Assembly: GCF_000383615.1 (NCBI RefSeq)
Contig: NZ_KB911607.1
Coordinates: 50,626-114,625, forward strand
From: Streptomyces canus 299MFChir4.1
Lineage (GTDB): Bacteria > Actinomycetota > Actinomycetes > Streptomycetales > Streptomycetaceae
Length of the DNA stretch: 64,000 bases
Direction of reading: 5' to 3'
Part shown: positions 8,956 to 17,196 of the stretch, piece after piece
Position numbering within the stretch: position 1 is the first letter of the stretch
Layout: each line of letters starts with the position of its first letter
Translations under genes and position numbers: made by a program
Notes under the pieces: generated by a model
Seen by the model: the letters and a program-made list of their open reading frames with translations, nothing else
Databases searched by the model: none
What the model was told of the DNA's origin: nothing

Positions 8956-9861
8956 TCAGCCGAAGACGGCCAGGCTCTTGGCCTTGCCCTTCTGTTCCTC
9001 GACCAGTGCCAGGAATTGGCCCTCGGGGCCGAAGACGGCCACCGTGCCGGCGCCCGTGTACTCGTCGGGCATGTCGAGCCGTACGCCGTTGGTGAGGAGC
9101 TTGGCCCGGCGGTCGTCGACGTCCCAGCGAGGGAAGGCGGCTGCCGCGGCCTCCGCGATCGGCATCACCGTCAGCTCCTGCTGGAGCTGGTCGATGGTCC
9201 TGGCCGAGTCCAGCTTGTACGGGCCCACGCGGGTGCGCCGCAGAGCCGTCAGATGGCCGCCGACGCCCAGGTCCGCGCCCAGGTCACGGGCGAGCGCCCG
9301 GATGTAGGTGCCGGACGAGCAGACCACCGACACGACCAGGTCCACCACGGCCGTGCCGTCCTCGGCGACCGCGTCCCGGACGTCGTGGACCGCGAAGGAC
9401 GAGACGGTGACGGGGCGGGCGGGGATCTCGAACTCCTCGCCCTCCCGTGCCCGCTTGTACGAGCGCACCCCGTCGATCTTGATGGCGCTGACCTTGGACG
9501 GCACCTGCATGATGTCGCCGGTCAGCCTGGCGATCCCGGCGTCGACGGCGTCGCGGGTGACCTTCGAGGCGTCGACCGACCTCGTGATCTCGCCCTCGGC
9601 GTCGTCGGTCAGGGTCGTCTGGCCGAGCCGGACGGTGCCCAGGTACTCCTTCTCGGTCAGCGCGAGGTGCCCGAGAAGCTTGGTCGCCTTCTCGACACCG
9701 AGGACCAGCACGCCCGTCGCCATGGGGTCGAGGGTGCCGGCGTGTCCGACGCGGCGGGTCCTGGCGATCCCGCGCATCTTGGCGACCACGTCGTGCGAAG
9801 TGAAGCCCGACGGCTTGTCGACGATGACAAGCCCGTCGGGCGTCCGGTTCTTCTGGGTCAT
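8956..9861 (-). CDS. truB: tRNA pseudouridine(55) synthase TruB
   Basis: A 301-residue enzyme that isomerises U55 to pseudouridine in the T-loop of tRNAs. The N-terminus LVIVDKPSGFTSHDVV and the catalytic motif RVGHAGTLDPMATG (catalytic Asp at about residue 45) are diagnostic. LGVEKATKLLGHL and the C-terminal GVR.D.P region complete the family pattern. Its start overlaps the rbfA stop by four bases (ATGA), indicating translational coupling. It is the last gene of the rimP-nusA-ylxR-infB-DUF503-rbfA-truB transcription unit, followed by a strong hairpin. Confidence 0.96.
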   Translation of the reverse strand: MTQKNRTPDGLVIVDKPSGFTSHDVVAKMRGIARTRRVGHAGTLDPMATGVLVLGVEKATKLLGHLALTEKEYLGTVRLGQTTLTDDAEGEITRSVDASKVTRDAVDAGIARLTGDIMQVPSKVSAIKIDGVRSYKRAREGEEFEIPARPVTVSSFAVHDVRDAVAEDGTAVVDLVVSVVCSSGTYIRALARDLGADLGVGGHLTALRRTRVGPYKLDSARTIDQLQQELTVMPIAEAAAAAFPRWDVDDRRAKLLTNGVRLDMPDEYTGAGTVAVFGPEGQFLALVEEQKGKAKSLAVFG

Positions 9862-10310
9862 TCGGCGGCGTCGTCCGTCTCGTCCTCGTCGCCCGGCTTC
9901 CGGTACGGGTCGGCGTCGCCGGCGTACGCGGCACCCGCGGACACCTCGCGCACCTTCTCGTCGGACTGGCGGGCCTTGTCGAGGAGGTCGTCGATGGTCT
10001 TGGCGGTGTCGGGCAGCGCGTCCGCCACGAAGGTCAGCGTCGGCGTGAACTTCACGCCCGCCGCCGCCCCGACCGCGGAGCGGAGCACGCCCTTGGCGCT
10101 CTCCAGTCCGGCGGCCGCGGCCGCCCGCTCCTCGTCGCCGCCGTACACCGTGTAGAAGACGGTCGCCTCCCGCAGGTCACCCGTGACCCGGGTGTCCGTG
10201 ATGGTGACGTGTGAGCCGAGCCGCGGGTCCTTGATCCCGCGCAGCAGCTTCTGGGCCACCACCTCTCGGATGAGGTCCGCCAGCCTCTTGGCGCGCGCGT
10301 TGTCGGCCAC
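9858..10310 (-). CDS. rbfA: 30S ribosome-binding factor RbfA
   Basis: A 150-residue protein that binds the 30S subunit near the 5' helix of 16S rRNA during late maturation and cold adaptation. Visible signatures are the N-terminal ADLIREVVAQKLLRGIKDPRL, the strand GSHVTITDTRVTGDLREATVFY, and the helix around AKGVLRSAVG preceding VKFTPTLTFVAD (KH-like fold). A basic/acidic C-terminal tail of about 30 residues is usual in actinobacteria. Its stop overlaps the truB start. It is 32 bases from the DUF503 gene upstream. Confidence 0.95.
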   Translation of the reverse strand: MADNARAKRLADLIREVVAQKLLRGIKDPRLGSHVTITDTRVTGDLREATVFYTVYGGDEERAAAAAGLESAKGVLRSAVGAAAGVKFTPTLTFVADALPDTAKTIDDLLDKARQSDEKVREVSAGAAYAGDADPYRKPGDEDETDDAAE

Positions 10311-10342
10311 TGGTCCGTCTCCTTAAGTACTTACTTGTTGCT

Positions 10343-10636
10343 TCAGTCTTCGTCGCTGTGGAGCCTGCGTCGAACCGAGAGCAGCTCCACCTCGGGCCGC
10401 CCGGCCACCAGCCGCTCGCAGCGGTCCAGTACGTCGGTGAGGTGTCCTGTGTCCCCGGAGACCACCGCGAGCCCGATCTCGGCCCTGCGGTGGAGGTTCT
10501 GATTGCCCGTCTCCGCCGCGCTCACCGCGTACTTGCGCTGGAGCTCGGCCACGATCGGACGGACGAGAGAGCGTTTCTCCTTCAGCGAGTGCACGTCACC
10601 GAGGAGGAGGTCGAAGGACAGAGTCCCCACATACAT
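10343..10636 (-). CDS. DUF503 (YlxP-like) protein
   Basis: A 97-residue protein beginning MYVGTLSFDLLLGDVHSLKEKRS, the standard DUF503 opening, followed by the R-P-I-V-A-E-L-Q-R-K-Y segment and the C-terminal RCERLVAGRPEVELLSVRRR. DUF503 genes sit between infB and rbfA in many Gram-positive bacteria; a role in ribosome assembly or translation is inferred from that position only. The ATG opens the conserved domain directly; the upstream extension of the open frame runs over the infB end and lacks conserved sequence. Confidence 0.85.
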   Translation of the reverse strand: MYVGTLSFDLLLGDVHSLKEKRSLVRPIVAELQRKYAVSAAETGNQNLHRRAEIGLAVVSGDTGHLTDVLDRCERLVAGRPEVELLSVRRRLHSDED

Positions 10637-10772
10637 GTGTGTCCGGATGTCCCGCCGGTTCGGGGTACGGGCGCCACGCTTCGACGCCGATACCGGAACC
10701 GTACACGCAACGGCCGGGGCCGATCGACGGATATTACGTCCGCCGACCGGCCCCGATCGCGTGCTGAGACGG

Positions 10773-13700
10773 TCAGCCGCGCGGCTTCTCGCGCATCTCG
10801 TACGTCGCGATGACGTCGTCGACCTTGATGTCGTTGAAGTTTCCGAGGTTGATACCACCCTCGAAGCCTTCGCGGATCTCGGTGACGTCGTCCTTGAAGC
10901 GACGCAGTCCGGAGATGGTGAGGCTCTCCGCGACCACCTTGCCGTCGCGGATGAGGCGCGCCTTGGTGTTGCGCTTGACCTCGCCGGAGCGGACCAGGAC
11001 ACCGGCGATGTTGCCCAGCTTGGACGACTTGAAGACCTCGCGGATCTCCGCCGTACCGAGCTCGACCTCTTCGTACTCCGGCTTGAGCATGCCCTTGAGG
11101 GCCGCCTCGATCTCCTCGATCGCCTGGTAGATGACCGAGTAGTACCGGACGTCCACACCTTCGCGCTCGGCCATCTGCGCGGCACGCCCTGCGGCGCGCA
11201 CGTTGAAGCCGATCACGATGGCGTCCGAGCCCATCGCCAGGTCGACGTCCGACTCCGTGACCGCACCGACACCGCGGTGCAGGATGCGGATGTCGACCTC
11301 TTCGCCGACGTCCAGCTGGAGCAGGGAGGACTCGAGAGCCTCCACCGAACCGGACGCGTCGCCCTTGATGATGAGGTTGAGTTCCTGCACCAGACCGGCC
11401 TTGAGGGCCTCGTCCAGGTTCTCCAGGGAGAACCGGACACCCCGGCGGGCGAAGTTGGCGTTCCGCTCACGAGCGGCGCGCTTCTCGGCGATCTGACGGG
11501 CCGTACGGTCCTCGTCGACGACGAGGAAGTTGTCGCCGGCGCCCGGGACGTTGGTGAGACCGAGGACGAGGACCGGAGTCGACGGACCCGCCTCTTCCAG
11601 GTTGTCGCCCTTGTCGTCGAGCATCGCGCGGACACGGCCGTACGCGTCGCCGACCACCATGGTGTCGCCGACCCGCAGGGTGCCTCGCTGGACCAGGACG
11701 GTCGCGACGGCACCGCGGCCGCGGTCGAGACGGGACTCGATCGCAATACCCTGCGCGTCCTGCTCCGGGTTGGCCCGCAGGTCGAGCGAGGCGTCCGCGG
11801 TGAGGACCACGGCCTCCAGAAGAGCCTCGATGTTGAGGCCCTGCTTGGCGGAGATGTCGACGAACATGGTGTCGCCGCCGTACTCCTCGGCCACCAGACC
11901 GAACTCGGTGAGCTGACCGCGCACCTTGGTCGGGTCGGCACCCTCGACGTCGATCTTGTTGACCGCGACCACGATCGGCACGTCGGCCGCCTTGGCGTGG
12001 TTCAGCGCCTCGATCGTCTGGGGCATCACACCGTCGTTGGCCGCCACCACGAGGATCGCGATGTCGGTCGACTTGGCACCACGGGCACGCATGGCGGTGA
12101 ACGCCTCGTGACCCGGGGTGTCGATGAAGGTGATCTTGCGCTCTTCGTCGTTGACCTGGGTCGTGACCTGGTACGCACCGATGTGCTGCGTGATACCGCC
12201 GGCCTCGCCCGCGACGACGTTCGTCTTGCGGATGGTGTCGAGGAGGCGGGTCTTGCCGTGGTCGACGTGACCCATGACGGTCACGACCGGCGGACGCGCG
12301 ACGAGGAACTCCTCGCCACCCTCGTCCTCGCCGAACTCGATGTCGAAGGACTCGAGCAGCTCGCGGTCCTCCTCCTCGGGGCTGACGATCTCGAGGACGA
12401 AGTTCATCTCGTCCGCGAGGAGCCTCAGCGTCTCGTCGGAGACGGACTGCGTGGCAGTGACCATCTCGCCGAGGTTCATCATCACGCCGACGAGCGACGC
12501 CGGGTTGGCGCCGATCTTCTCGGCGAAGTCGGTGAGGGAGGCACCGCGCGACAGGCGGACGGACTGTCCGTTGCCGCGAGGCAGCATCACGCCGCCGACC
12601 GACGGGGCCTGCATGGCCTCGTACTCCTGGCGCCTCTGCCGCTTCGACTTGCGACCGCGACGCGCGGGACCGCCGGGACGGCCGAAGGCGCCCTGCGTGC
12701 CACCACGACCGCCCGGACCACCGGGACGACCGCCGAAGCCGGGACGACCGCCGCCGCCACCACCGGGACCACCCGGACGGCCGGCGAAACCGCCGCCACC
12801 GCCACCGGGACCACCGGGACGACCGGCGAAACCGCCGCCGCCACCACCGGGACCGGCCGGACGACCGGCGAAGCCGCCACCGCCCGGACGACCGCCGCCA
12901 CCGCCACCGGGGCGACCGCCGCCACCGGGACCGCGGCCACCGGGGCCACCGCCGCCGGGACGCGGACCGGCAGCGGGACGCTGCGGCATCATGCCGGGGT
13001 TAGGACGCGCACCACCGGGACCACCGCCGGGACGCGGACCGCCGCCCTGCGGACGGGGCATGCCGCCCGGGCTGGGACGCGCGCCGCCCGGAGACTGCGG
13101 ACGGGGACCGCCCGCCGCACCCTGGGGACGGGGACCGCCCTGGCCCTGACCCTGCGGACGCGGAGCGCCGCCGGGAGCACCGGGGCCGCCCTGGCCGCCG
13201 GGACGCGGGGCGCCGCCCGGACGGGGCGCCTGCGGGCGCGCCATGCCGGTGGAGCCACCGGAGGTGAAGGGGTTGTTGCCCGGACGGGGACCGGCCGGAC
13301 GAGCACCGGGACGTGCGCCCTGGCCACCCGGACGCGGAGCGCCGGGACGGTCGCCGCGGTCACCGCGACCCTGACCGCCCTGGCCGGGACCGCCGGCCGG
13401 ACGCGGGGCGCCCGGACGCGGAGCCTGCTGGCCGGCCGGGCGAGGAGCACCCGGACGCGCGGTGGAACCCTGGCTCTGGCTCTGGCTCTGGGAGGCCGTC
13501 TGGCCCTGGGAGGCAGCCGGCGCGGCGGGAGCCGACGGCGGTGCCGTGAACTCGGGCGTGGTCGGAGCCGGGGACGCCGGGGCGGGCCGCGGCGCGGGCT
13601 TCGGGCCCGGAGTGGGACGGGGGCCGGAAGCGGCCGGCGCGGCGGGAGCCGCGGGCTGCTCGGCGGCGGCCGGCTTCGGGGCCGGCGGGCGCGGGGCGGC

Positions 13701-13943
13701 CGGACGGGCGGCCTGCGCGGGAGAGGGGGCTGCCGGACGAGCCGGGGCAGCCTTGCGTGCGGGGGCGGGCTTGCCGCCTCCGTTGCCCTGCTGGAGGGCG
13801 TCTGTCAGCTTGCGTACGACGGGCGCCTCGATCGTCGAGGAAGCCGAACGAACAAATTCACCGAGTTCTTGGAGCTTGGCCATGACGACCTTGCTCTCCA
13901 CCCCGAACTCCTTGGCGAGTTCGTATACCCGGACCTTAGCCAC
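10773..13943 (-). CDS. infB: Translation initiation factor IF-2
   Basis: A 1056-residue GTPase that brings fMet-tRNA to the 30S subunit and promotes 70S joining. The N-terminal IF2_N domain (VRVYELAKEFGVESKVVMAKLQ) is followed by about 350 residues of Pro/Gly/Ala/Arg-rich low complexity, including near-identical FAGRPGGPGGGGGG units, as in other Streptomyces IF-2 proteins. The G domain starts with GHVDHGKT (558-565) and contains DTPGHEAF and NKID motifs. The C-terminal domains include the zinc-free fMet-tRNA-binding region. The GTG start is set by AAAAGGAG six bases upstream. Part of the nusA operon. Confidence 0.97.
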   Translation of the reverse strand: MAKVRVYELAKEFGVESKVVMAKLQELGEFVRSASSTIEAPVVRKLTDALQQGNGGGKPAPARKAAPARPAAPSPAQAARPAAPRPPAPKPAAAEQPAAPAAPAASGPRPTPGPKPAPRPAPASPAPTTPEFTAPPSAPAAPAASQGQTASQSQSQSQGSTARPGAPRPAGQQAPRPGAPRPAGGPGQGGQGRGDRGDRPGAPRPGGQGARPGARPAGPRPGNNPFTSGGSTGMARPQAPRPGGAPRPGGQGGPGAPGGAPRPQGQGQGGPRPQGAAGGPRPQSPGGARPSPGGMPRPQGGGPRPGGGPGGARPNPGMMPQRPAAGPRPGGGGPGGRGPGGGGRPGGGGGGRPGGGGFAGRPAGPGGGGGGFAGRPGGPGGGGGGFAGRPGGPGGGGGGRPGFGGRPGGPGGRGGTQGAFGRPGGPARRGRKSKRQRRQEYEAMQAPSVGGVMLPRGNGQSVRLSRGASLTDFAEKIGANPASLVGVMMNLGEMVTATQSVSDETLRLLADEMNFVLEIVSPEEEDRELLESFDIEFGEDEGGEEFLVARPPVVTVMGHVDHGKTRLLDTIRKTNVVAGEAGGITQHIGAYQVTTQVNDEERKITFIDTPGHEAFTAMRARGAKSTDIAILVVAANDGVMPQTIEALNHAKAADVPIVVAVNKIDVEGADPTKVRGQLTEFGLVAEEYGGDTMFVDISAKQGLNIEALLEAVVLTADASLDLRANPEQDAQGIAIESRLDRGRGAVATVLVQRGTLRVGDTMVVGDAYGRVRAMLDDKGDNLEEAGPSTPVLVLGLTNVPGAGDNFLVVDEDRTARQIAEKRAARERNANFARRGVRFSLENLDEALKAGLVQELNLIIKGDASGSVEALESSLLQLDVGEEVDIRILHRGVGAVTESDVDLAMGSDAIVIGFNVRAAGRAAQMAEREGVDVRYYSVIYQAIEEIEAALKGMLKPEYEEVELGTAEIREVFKSSKLGNIAGVLVRSGEVKRNTKARLIRDGKVVAESLTISGLRRFKDDVTEIREGFEGGINLGNFNDIKVDDVIATYEMREKPRG

Positions 13944-13996
13944 TTCGCTCCTTTTAGGTCCGGGTTGCGGCCGGACCGTCGCTACTTCATGGGCGT

Positions 13997-14029
13997 ACTC
14001 ATCGCGTGCTCATCGAGTGCTCATCGCAA
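13997..14029 (-). repeat. Three 11-bp tandem repeats in the infB leader
   Basis: Read on the plus strand the units are ACTCATCGCGT, GCTCATCGAGT and GCTCATCGCAA. On the mRNA strand this gives spaced GATGAG triplets about 50-85 bases before the infB start. The rest of the ylxR-infB gap holds nothing recognisable. Confidence 0.6.
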
Positions 14030-14106
14030 TCTCGACCTACTTCCAACTCGCGGGGTACCTGGGCCGCACGGGGGTTCCGCGCGACGCTTCTTACGGTGTT
14101 GCCTGC

Positions 14107-14388
14107 TCAGCAACTGTCTGTCTGCTCGACGTACTGGCGCAACGCCTTTATGTCGAGTGCTCCCGGGGCGCGCAACGCCCGCGTGAACACCCGGCGGCGT
14201 ACCGCCTGGTCGAGACAGACCAGGGCGGGGTGGATGTACGCACCCCGGCCGGGCAGCGTACCGCGAGGATCAGGGACGCATGCGTCCTTGATCGCCACGA
14301 TGCGCAGCAGATCGGTCTTGGCCGCTCGCTGCCTGCAACCCACACAGGTTCGTTCAGGGCATGCGCGGGCGTGCGTCCGGCCAGACAC
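14107..14388 (-). CDS. ylxR: YlxR family (DUF448) RNA-binding protein
   Basis: A 93-residue protein with the DUF448 hallmarks: PERTCVGCRQRAAKTDLLR at the N-terminus, the PGRGAYIHP loop and C-terminal VFTRAL. YlxR proteins bind RNA and associate with the transcription or RNase P machinery; the gene between nusA and infB is conserved across Gram-positive bacteria. About 116 bases separate it from the nusA stop, more than usual, with no terminator seen. Confidence 0.9.
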   Translation of the reverse strand: MSGRTHARACPERTCVGCRQRAAKTDLLRIVAIKDACVPDPRGTLPGRGAYIHPALVCLDQAVRRRVFTRALRAPGALDIKALRQYVEQTDSC

Positions 14389-14504
14389 TCTTAAGTCTAC
14401 CTCCCCGTACCGACCTCACCCCTTGGGGGCAGCGATCGAACGGTTGTTGTCGTGATCTAAGCCACCGACGGCTTGGATCTATTCCTCGGCGCCGTCCGCC
14501 GACG

Positions 14505-15491
14505 CTATTCGGCGGCCTGCTCGGTGTCCGGCCGGATGTCGATCCGCCAGCCGGTGAGCCGGGCCGCCAGGCGGGCGTTCTGGCCCTCCTTGCCGATGGC
14601 CAGGGAAAGCTGGTAGTCGGGTACGGTCACCCGCGCGGAGCGGGCGGCCATGTCCACGACCTCGACCTTCGAGACGCGGGCCGGCGAGAGGGCGTTCGCC
14701 ACCATCTCGGCCGGGTCGTCCGACCAGTCGACGATGTCGATCTTCTCACCGTTCAGCTCACCCATGACATTGCGCACGCGGCCGCCCATGGGGCCGATGC
14801 AGGCGCCCTTGGCGTTCAGGCCCGAACGGGTGGACCGTACGGCGATCTTGGTGCGGTGACCGGCCTCGCGGGCGATCGCGGCGATCTCGACGGACCCGTC
14901 GGCGATCTCCGGCACCTCCAGGGCGAAGAGCTTCTTCACCAGATTGGGGTGCGTGCGGGACAGGGTGACGGACGGACCGCGGACGCCCCGCGCCACCCGT
15001 ACGACGTACGACCGGAGCCGCATGCCGTGCGGATAGGTCTCACCGGGCACCTGCTCCTGCACCGGCAGGATGGCCTCCAGCTTGCCGATGTCCACGAGCA
15101 CGTTCTTCGGGTCGCGGCCCTGCTGGACCACGCCCATGACGATGTCGCCCTCGCGCCCCGCGTACTCGCCGAGCGTCGCGTCGTCCTCGGCGTCGCGCAG
15201 CCGCTGCAGGATGACCTGCTTGGCGGTGGTGGCGGCGATACGGCCGAAGTCGGACGGGGTGTCGTCGAACTCCCGGGGCTCCTGGCCCTCTTCGAGGTCC
15301 TCGGGGTCCTCCTTCGCCCACACGACCACGTGTCCGGAGTCCCGGTCGAGTTTCACGCGCGCGTGGCGGTGGCTTCCCTCGGTGCGGTGGTAGGCGATGA
15401 GGAGGGCCGACTCGATCGCCTCGACCAACAGGTCGAAGGAGATCTCCTTCTCCCGCACCAAGCCCCGCAGGGCACTCATGTCGATGTCCAC
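14505..15491 (-). CDS. nusA: Transcription termination/antitermination factor NusA
   Basis: A 328-residue protein of the short actinobacterial form. The N-terminal RNA-polymerase-binding domain (ISFDLLVEAIESALLIAYHR) is followed by an S1 domain (about 110-185) and two KH domains, with the GPMGGRVRNVMGELNGEKIDIVDWS and LAIGKEGQNARLAARLTGWRI signatures; the acidic repeats of proteobacterial NusA are absent. The GTG at 15491 is chosen because GAGGAGG lies about seven bases upstream; an internal ATG at 15479 is an alternative. It begins two bases after the rimP stop, so the two genes are coupled. Confidence 0.95.
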   Translation of the reverse strand: MDIDMSALRGLVREKEISFDLLVEAIESALLIAYHRTEGSHRHARVKLDRDSGHVVVWAKEDPEDLEEGQEPREFDDTPSDFGRIAATTAKQVILQRLRDAEDDATLGEYAGREGDIVMGVVQQGRDPKNVLVDIGKLEAILPVQEQVPGETYPHGMRLRSYVVRVARGVRGPSVTLSRTHPNLVKKLFALEVPEIADGSVEIAAIAREAGHRTKIAVRSTRSGLNAKGACIGPMGGRVRNVMGELNGEKIDIVDWSDDPAEMVANALSPARVSKVEVVDMAARSARVTVPDYQLSLAIGKEGQNARLAARLTGWRIDIRPDTEQAAE

Positions 15492-15493
15492 GG

Positions 15494-15991
15494 CTACGCC
15501 TCCTCTTCGTTCTTGTCCTTGCGGCTGAACTCGACCTGCACGCGCGCCTTGTCGACCTCGGAGAAGGCGAGTCTGCGGGCGGTGGCCTTGCGGCCCTTCA
15601 CACCGGGCACCTCCAGGTCGAGGCCGTCGTCGTCGACCTTCAGGATCCGCGCGACCAGCTCGCCGCCCTCGGCCAGCTGGAACTTCACCAGGCGGTCCAC
15701 GGCCCGCACATAGTGCCGGTGCTCTTTGAGCAGGCGCTCCGCGCCCGGGGTACCGACCTCGAGGGTGTACTCCCCCGCGCCCATCGCGTCGCTCTCGTCG
15801 AGCTTCGCCGAGAGCTCGCGGCTCACATCGGCGATCTGGTCCAGGTCGGCACCGGTGTCCGAGTCGACGACGACGCGCAGCACTCGCTTTCGCCCTACGG
15901 AGTCCACTGCGATCTCTTCGAGATCCAGGCCCTGGGAGGTGACGAGCGGTTCCAGGAGCTCTCGCAGCCTCTCGCTCTGGGTGGTGCTCAT
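15494..15991 (-). CDS. rimP: Ribosome maturation factor RimP
   Basis: A 165-residue protein required for 30S maturation. Features: an N-terminal domain with LLEPLVTSQGLDLEEIAVDSVGRKRVLRVVVDSD, the D-L-D-Q-I-A-D-V-S-R-E-L helix, the EYTLEVGTPGAERLL motif typical of RimP, and a C-terminal SH3-like domain ending in charged residues. First gene of the operon running to truB. About 175 bases separate it from the divergent lipoprotein gene, and both promoters should lie there. Confidence 0.94.
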   Translation of the reverse strand: MSTTQSERLRELLEPLVTSQGLDLEEIAVDSVGRKRVLRVVVDSDTGADLDQIADVSRELSAKLDESDAMGAGEYTLEVGTPGAERLLKEHRHYVRAVDRLVKFQLAEGGELVARILKVDDDGLDLEVPGVKGRKATARRLAFSEVDKARVQVEFSRKDKNEEEA

Positions 15992-16167
15992 CCGGGTGAC
16001 TCCTCGGCCGCGTGTGCTGTTGTGGGTAGGTCGCGTGTCTGGTCAAAGGGTATCCGGTCGCGAAGGGTGTTGCCGTCCAGGTGACATCGGATGCGCGGGT
16101 ACCGTGATCGCCGGCGGGCTCGACCTCCCGCCCGTTTGTTCGTACGAGCTTCCCGAGGACGTCTGTC

Positions 16168-16692
16168 GTGCCGTACCCCCCTCAGCCGCGCGTCCCCTCC
16201 GGGCCGCGCAGAAGATCCCTGCTCGCCTCGGTCGCCGGGGGCGCCCTTCTCGTGGGGTGCTCCGACGGGACCGGAGACAGCGAGGAGGGCACCGCCGGCA
16301 GTCCCTCCGTCGTCGAACGGGTCCGCGTGCGGGCGGCCCGGGACAGTCGGGGGATCGTCGAGCGGTACGACGCGGTCCTGGCCGCGCATCCGATGCTCGC
16401 GGAGCGGGTCGGGCCGTTGCGGGCGGAAGCCGTGCGGCATGTGGAGGCGTTCGGGGAGAAGGTCACGACGGCCTCCCCCACCGCGCCGGGCAGCGCCTCG
16501 CCCTCGCCGTCGGCCACCGTGCCCGCGACCGAGAGGGACGCCCTCGCCCAGCTCGCCGCCGCCGAGCGGGCGCTCGCCGATCGGCGGGCCCAGGCACTGC
16601 TGGACGTCCCCAGCGAGCTGGCCCGGCTGCTGGCCTCGGTGGCGGCGGCCGGCGCGGCGCACGCCTACCTGCTGACGGAGGGTGCCCGATGA
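16168..16692 (+). CDS. Putative lipoprotein of the rimP-divergent cluster
   Basis: A 174-residue protein starting with GTG. The N-terminus has twin arginines (PRRRSLLASVAGGALLVGCSD) and a lipobox LVGC, suggesting Tat or Sec export and lipidation. The mature part is Ala/Glu-rich and helical (EAVRHVEAFGEKV, LAQLAAAERALADRRAQALLDV), interrupted by a Ser/Pro/Thr linker. No enzymatic motif is seen. Its stop overlaps the start of the DUF4439 gene (ATGA), so the two are coupled. The lipoprotein + DUF4439 pair suggests they act together; the biochemical role is unknown. Confidence 0.7.
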   Translation: MPYPPQPRVPSGPRRRSLLASVAGGALLVGCSDGTGDSEEGTAGSPSVVERVRVRAARDSRGIVERYDAVLAAHPMLAERVGPLRAEAVRHVEAFGEKVTTASPTAPGSASPSPSATVPATERDALAQLAAAERALADRRAQALLDVPSELARLLASVAAAGAAHAYLLTEGAR

Positions 16693-17168
16693 GCGAGAAG
16701 CAGGAGCTGGAGGCCCTCCAGAAGGCCCTGGCCGCCGAGCACGCCGCCGTCTACGGCTACGGCGTCGTCGGCGGCCGGATCGGCGAGGCCCGGCGCGCGG
16801 AGGCCAAGGCCGCCTATGACGCCCACCGGGCCCGCCGGGACGCCCTGGTGCGTGCGGTGCGGGACCTGGACGGGAAGCCGGTGGCCGCGGCGCCGGCGTA
16901 CGCGCTGCCCTTCCCGGTGCCCGACCCGGCAGCGGCGGTACGACTCGCCGCCGATCTGGAGGACCGGGTGGCCGGGGTGTGGTCCGACGTGGTGCGGGCA
17001 ACCGGGGGCGAGCGGCGGAGCACGGCCGCCGAGGCGCTGCGGGAGGCCGCGGTGCGGGCGGTGCGCTGGCGCGGCGAGAGCGTAGCCTTCCCTGGGCTCG
17101 CCGAGCGGGCGACCACGGCGTCGCCCTCGTCCTCGGCCTCGCTTTCCCAGGCGGCCCCCACGACGTGA
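16689..17168 (+). CDS. DUF4439 ferritin-like domain protein
   Basis: A 159-residue protein. The opening LEALQKALAAEHAAVYGYGVVGGRI matches DUF4439, a ferritin-like four-helix fold, followed by AHRARRDALVRAVRDLDGKPVAAAPAYALP and a third and fourth helix around VRWRGESVAFPGL. The Glu/His of AEHAAVYGYG could be metal ligands, but a full di-iron set cannot be confirmed by eye. It overlaps the preceding lipoprotein gene by four bases and precedes the kinase-like gene by 28. Confidence 0.75.
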   Translation: MSEKQELEALQKALAAEHAAVYGYGVVGGRIGEARRAEAKAAYDAHRARRDALVRAVRDLDGKPVAAAPAYALPFPVPDPAAAVRLAADLEDRVAGVWSDVVRATGGERRSTAAEALREAAVRAVRWRGESVAFPGLAERATTASPSSSASLSQAAPTT

Positions 17169-17196
17169 CGCGGTACTGGAAGGGAAAGACTCGCGC

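Noticed and set aside
12650..13500. Gly/Pro-rich repeats in infB taken as a possible CRISPR-like array
   Set aside because: The repeats are translated, without unique spacers, and normal for Streptomyces IF-2.
10503..14186. Rightward open frame opposite infB
   Set aside because: Antisense shadow of the low-complexity IF-2 N-terminus.
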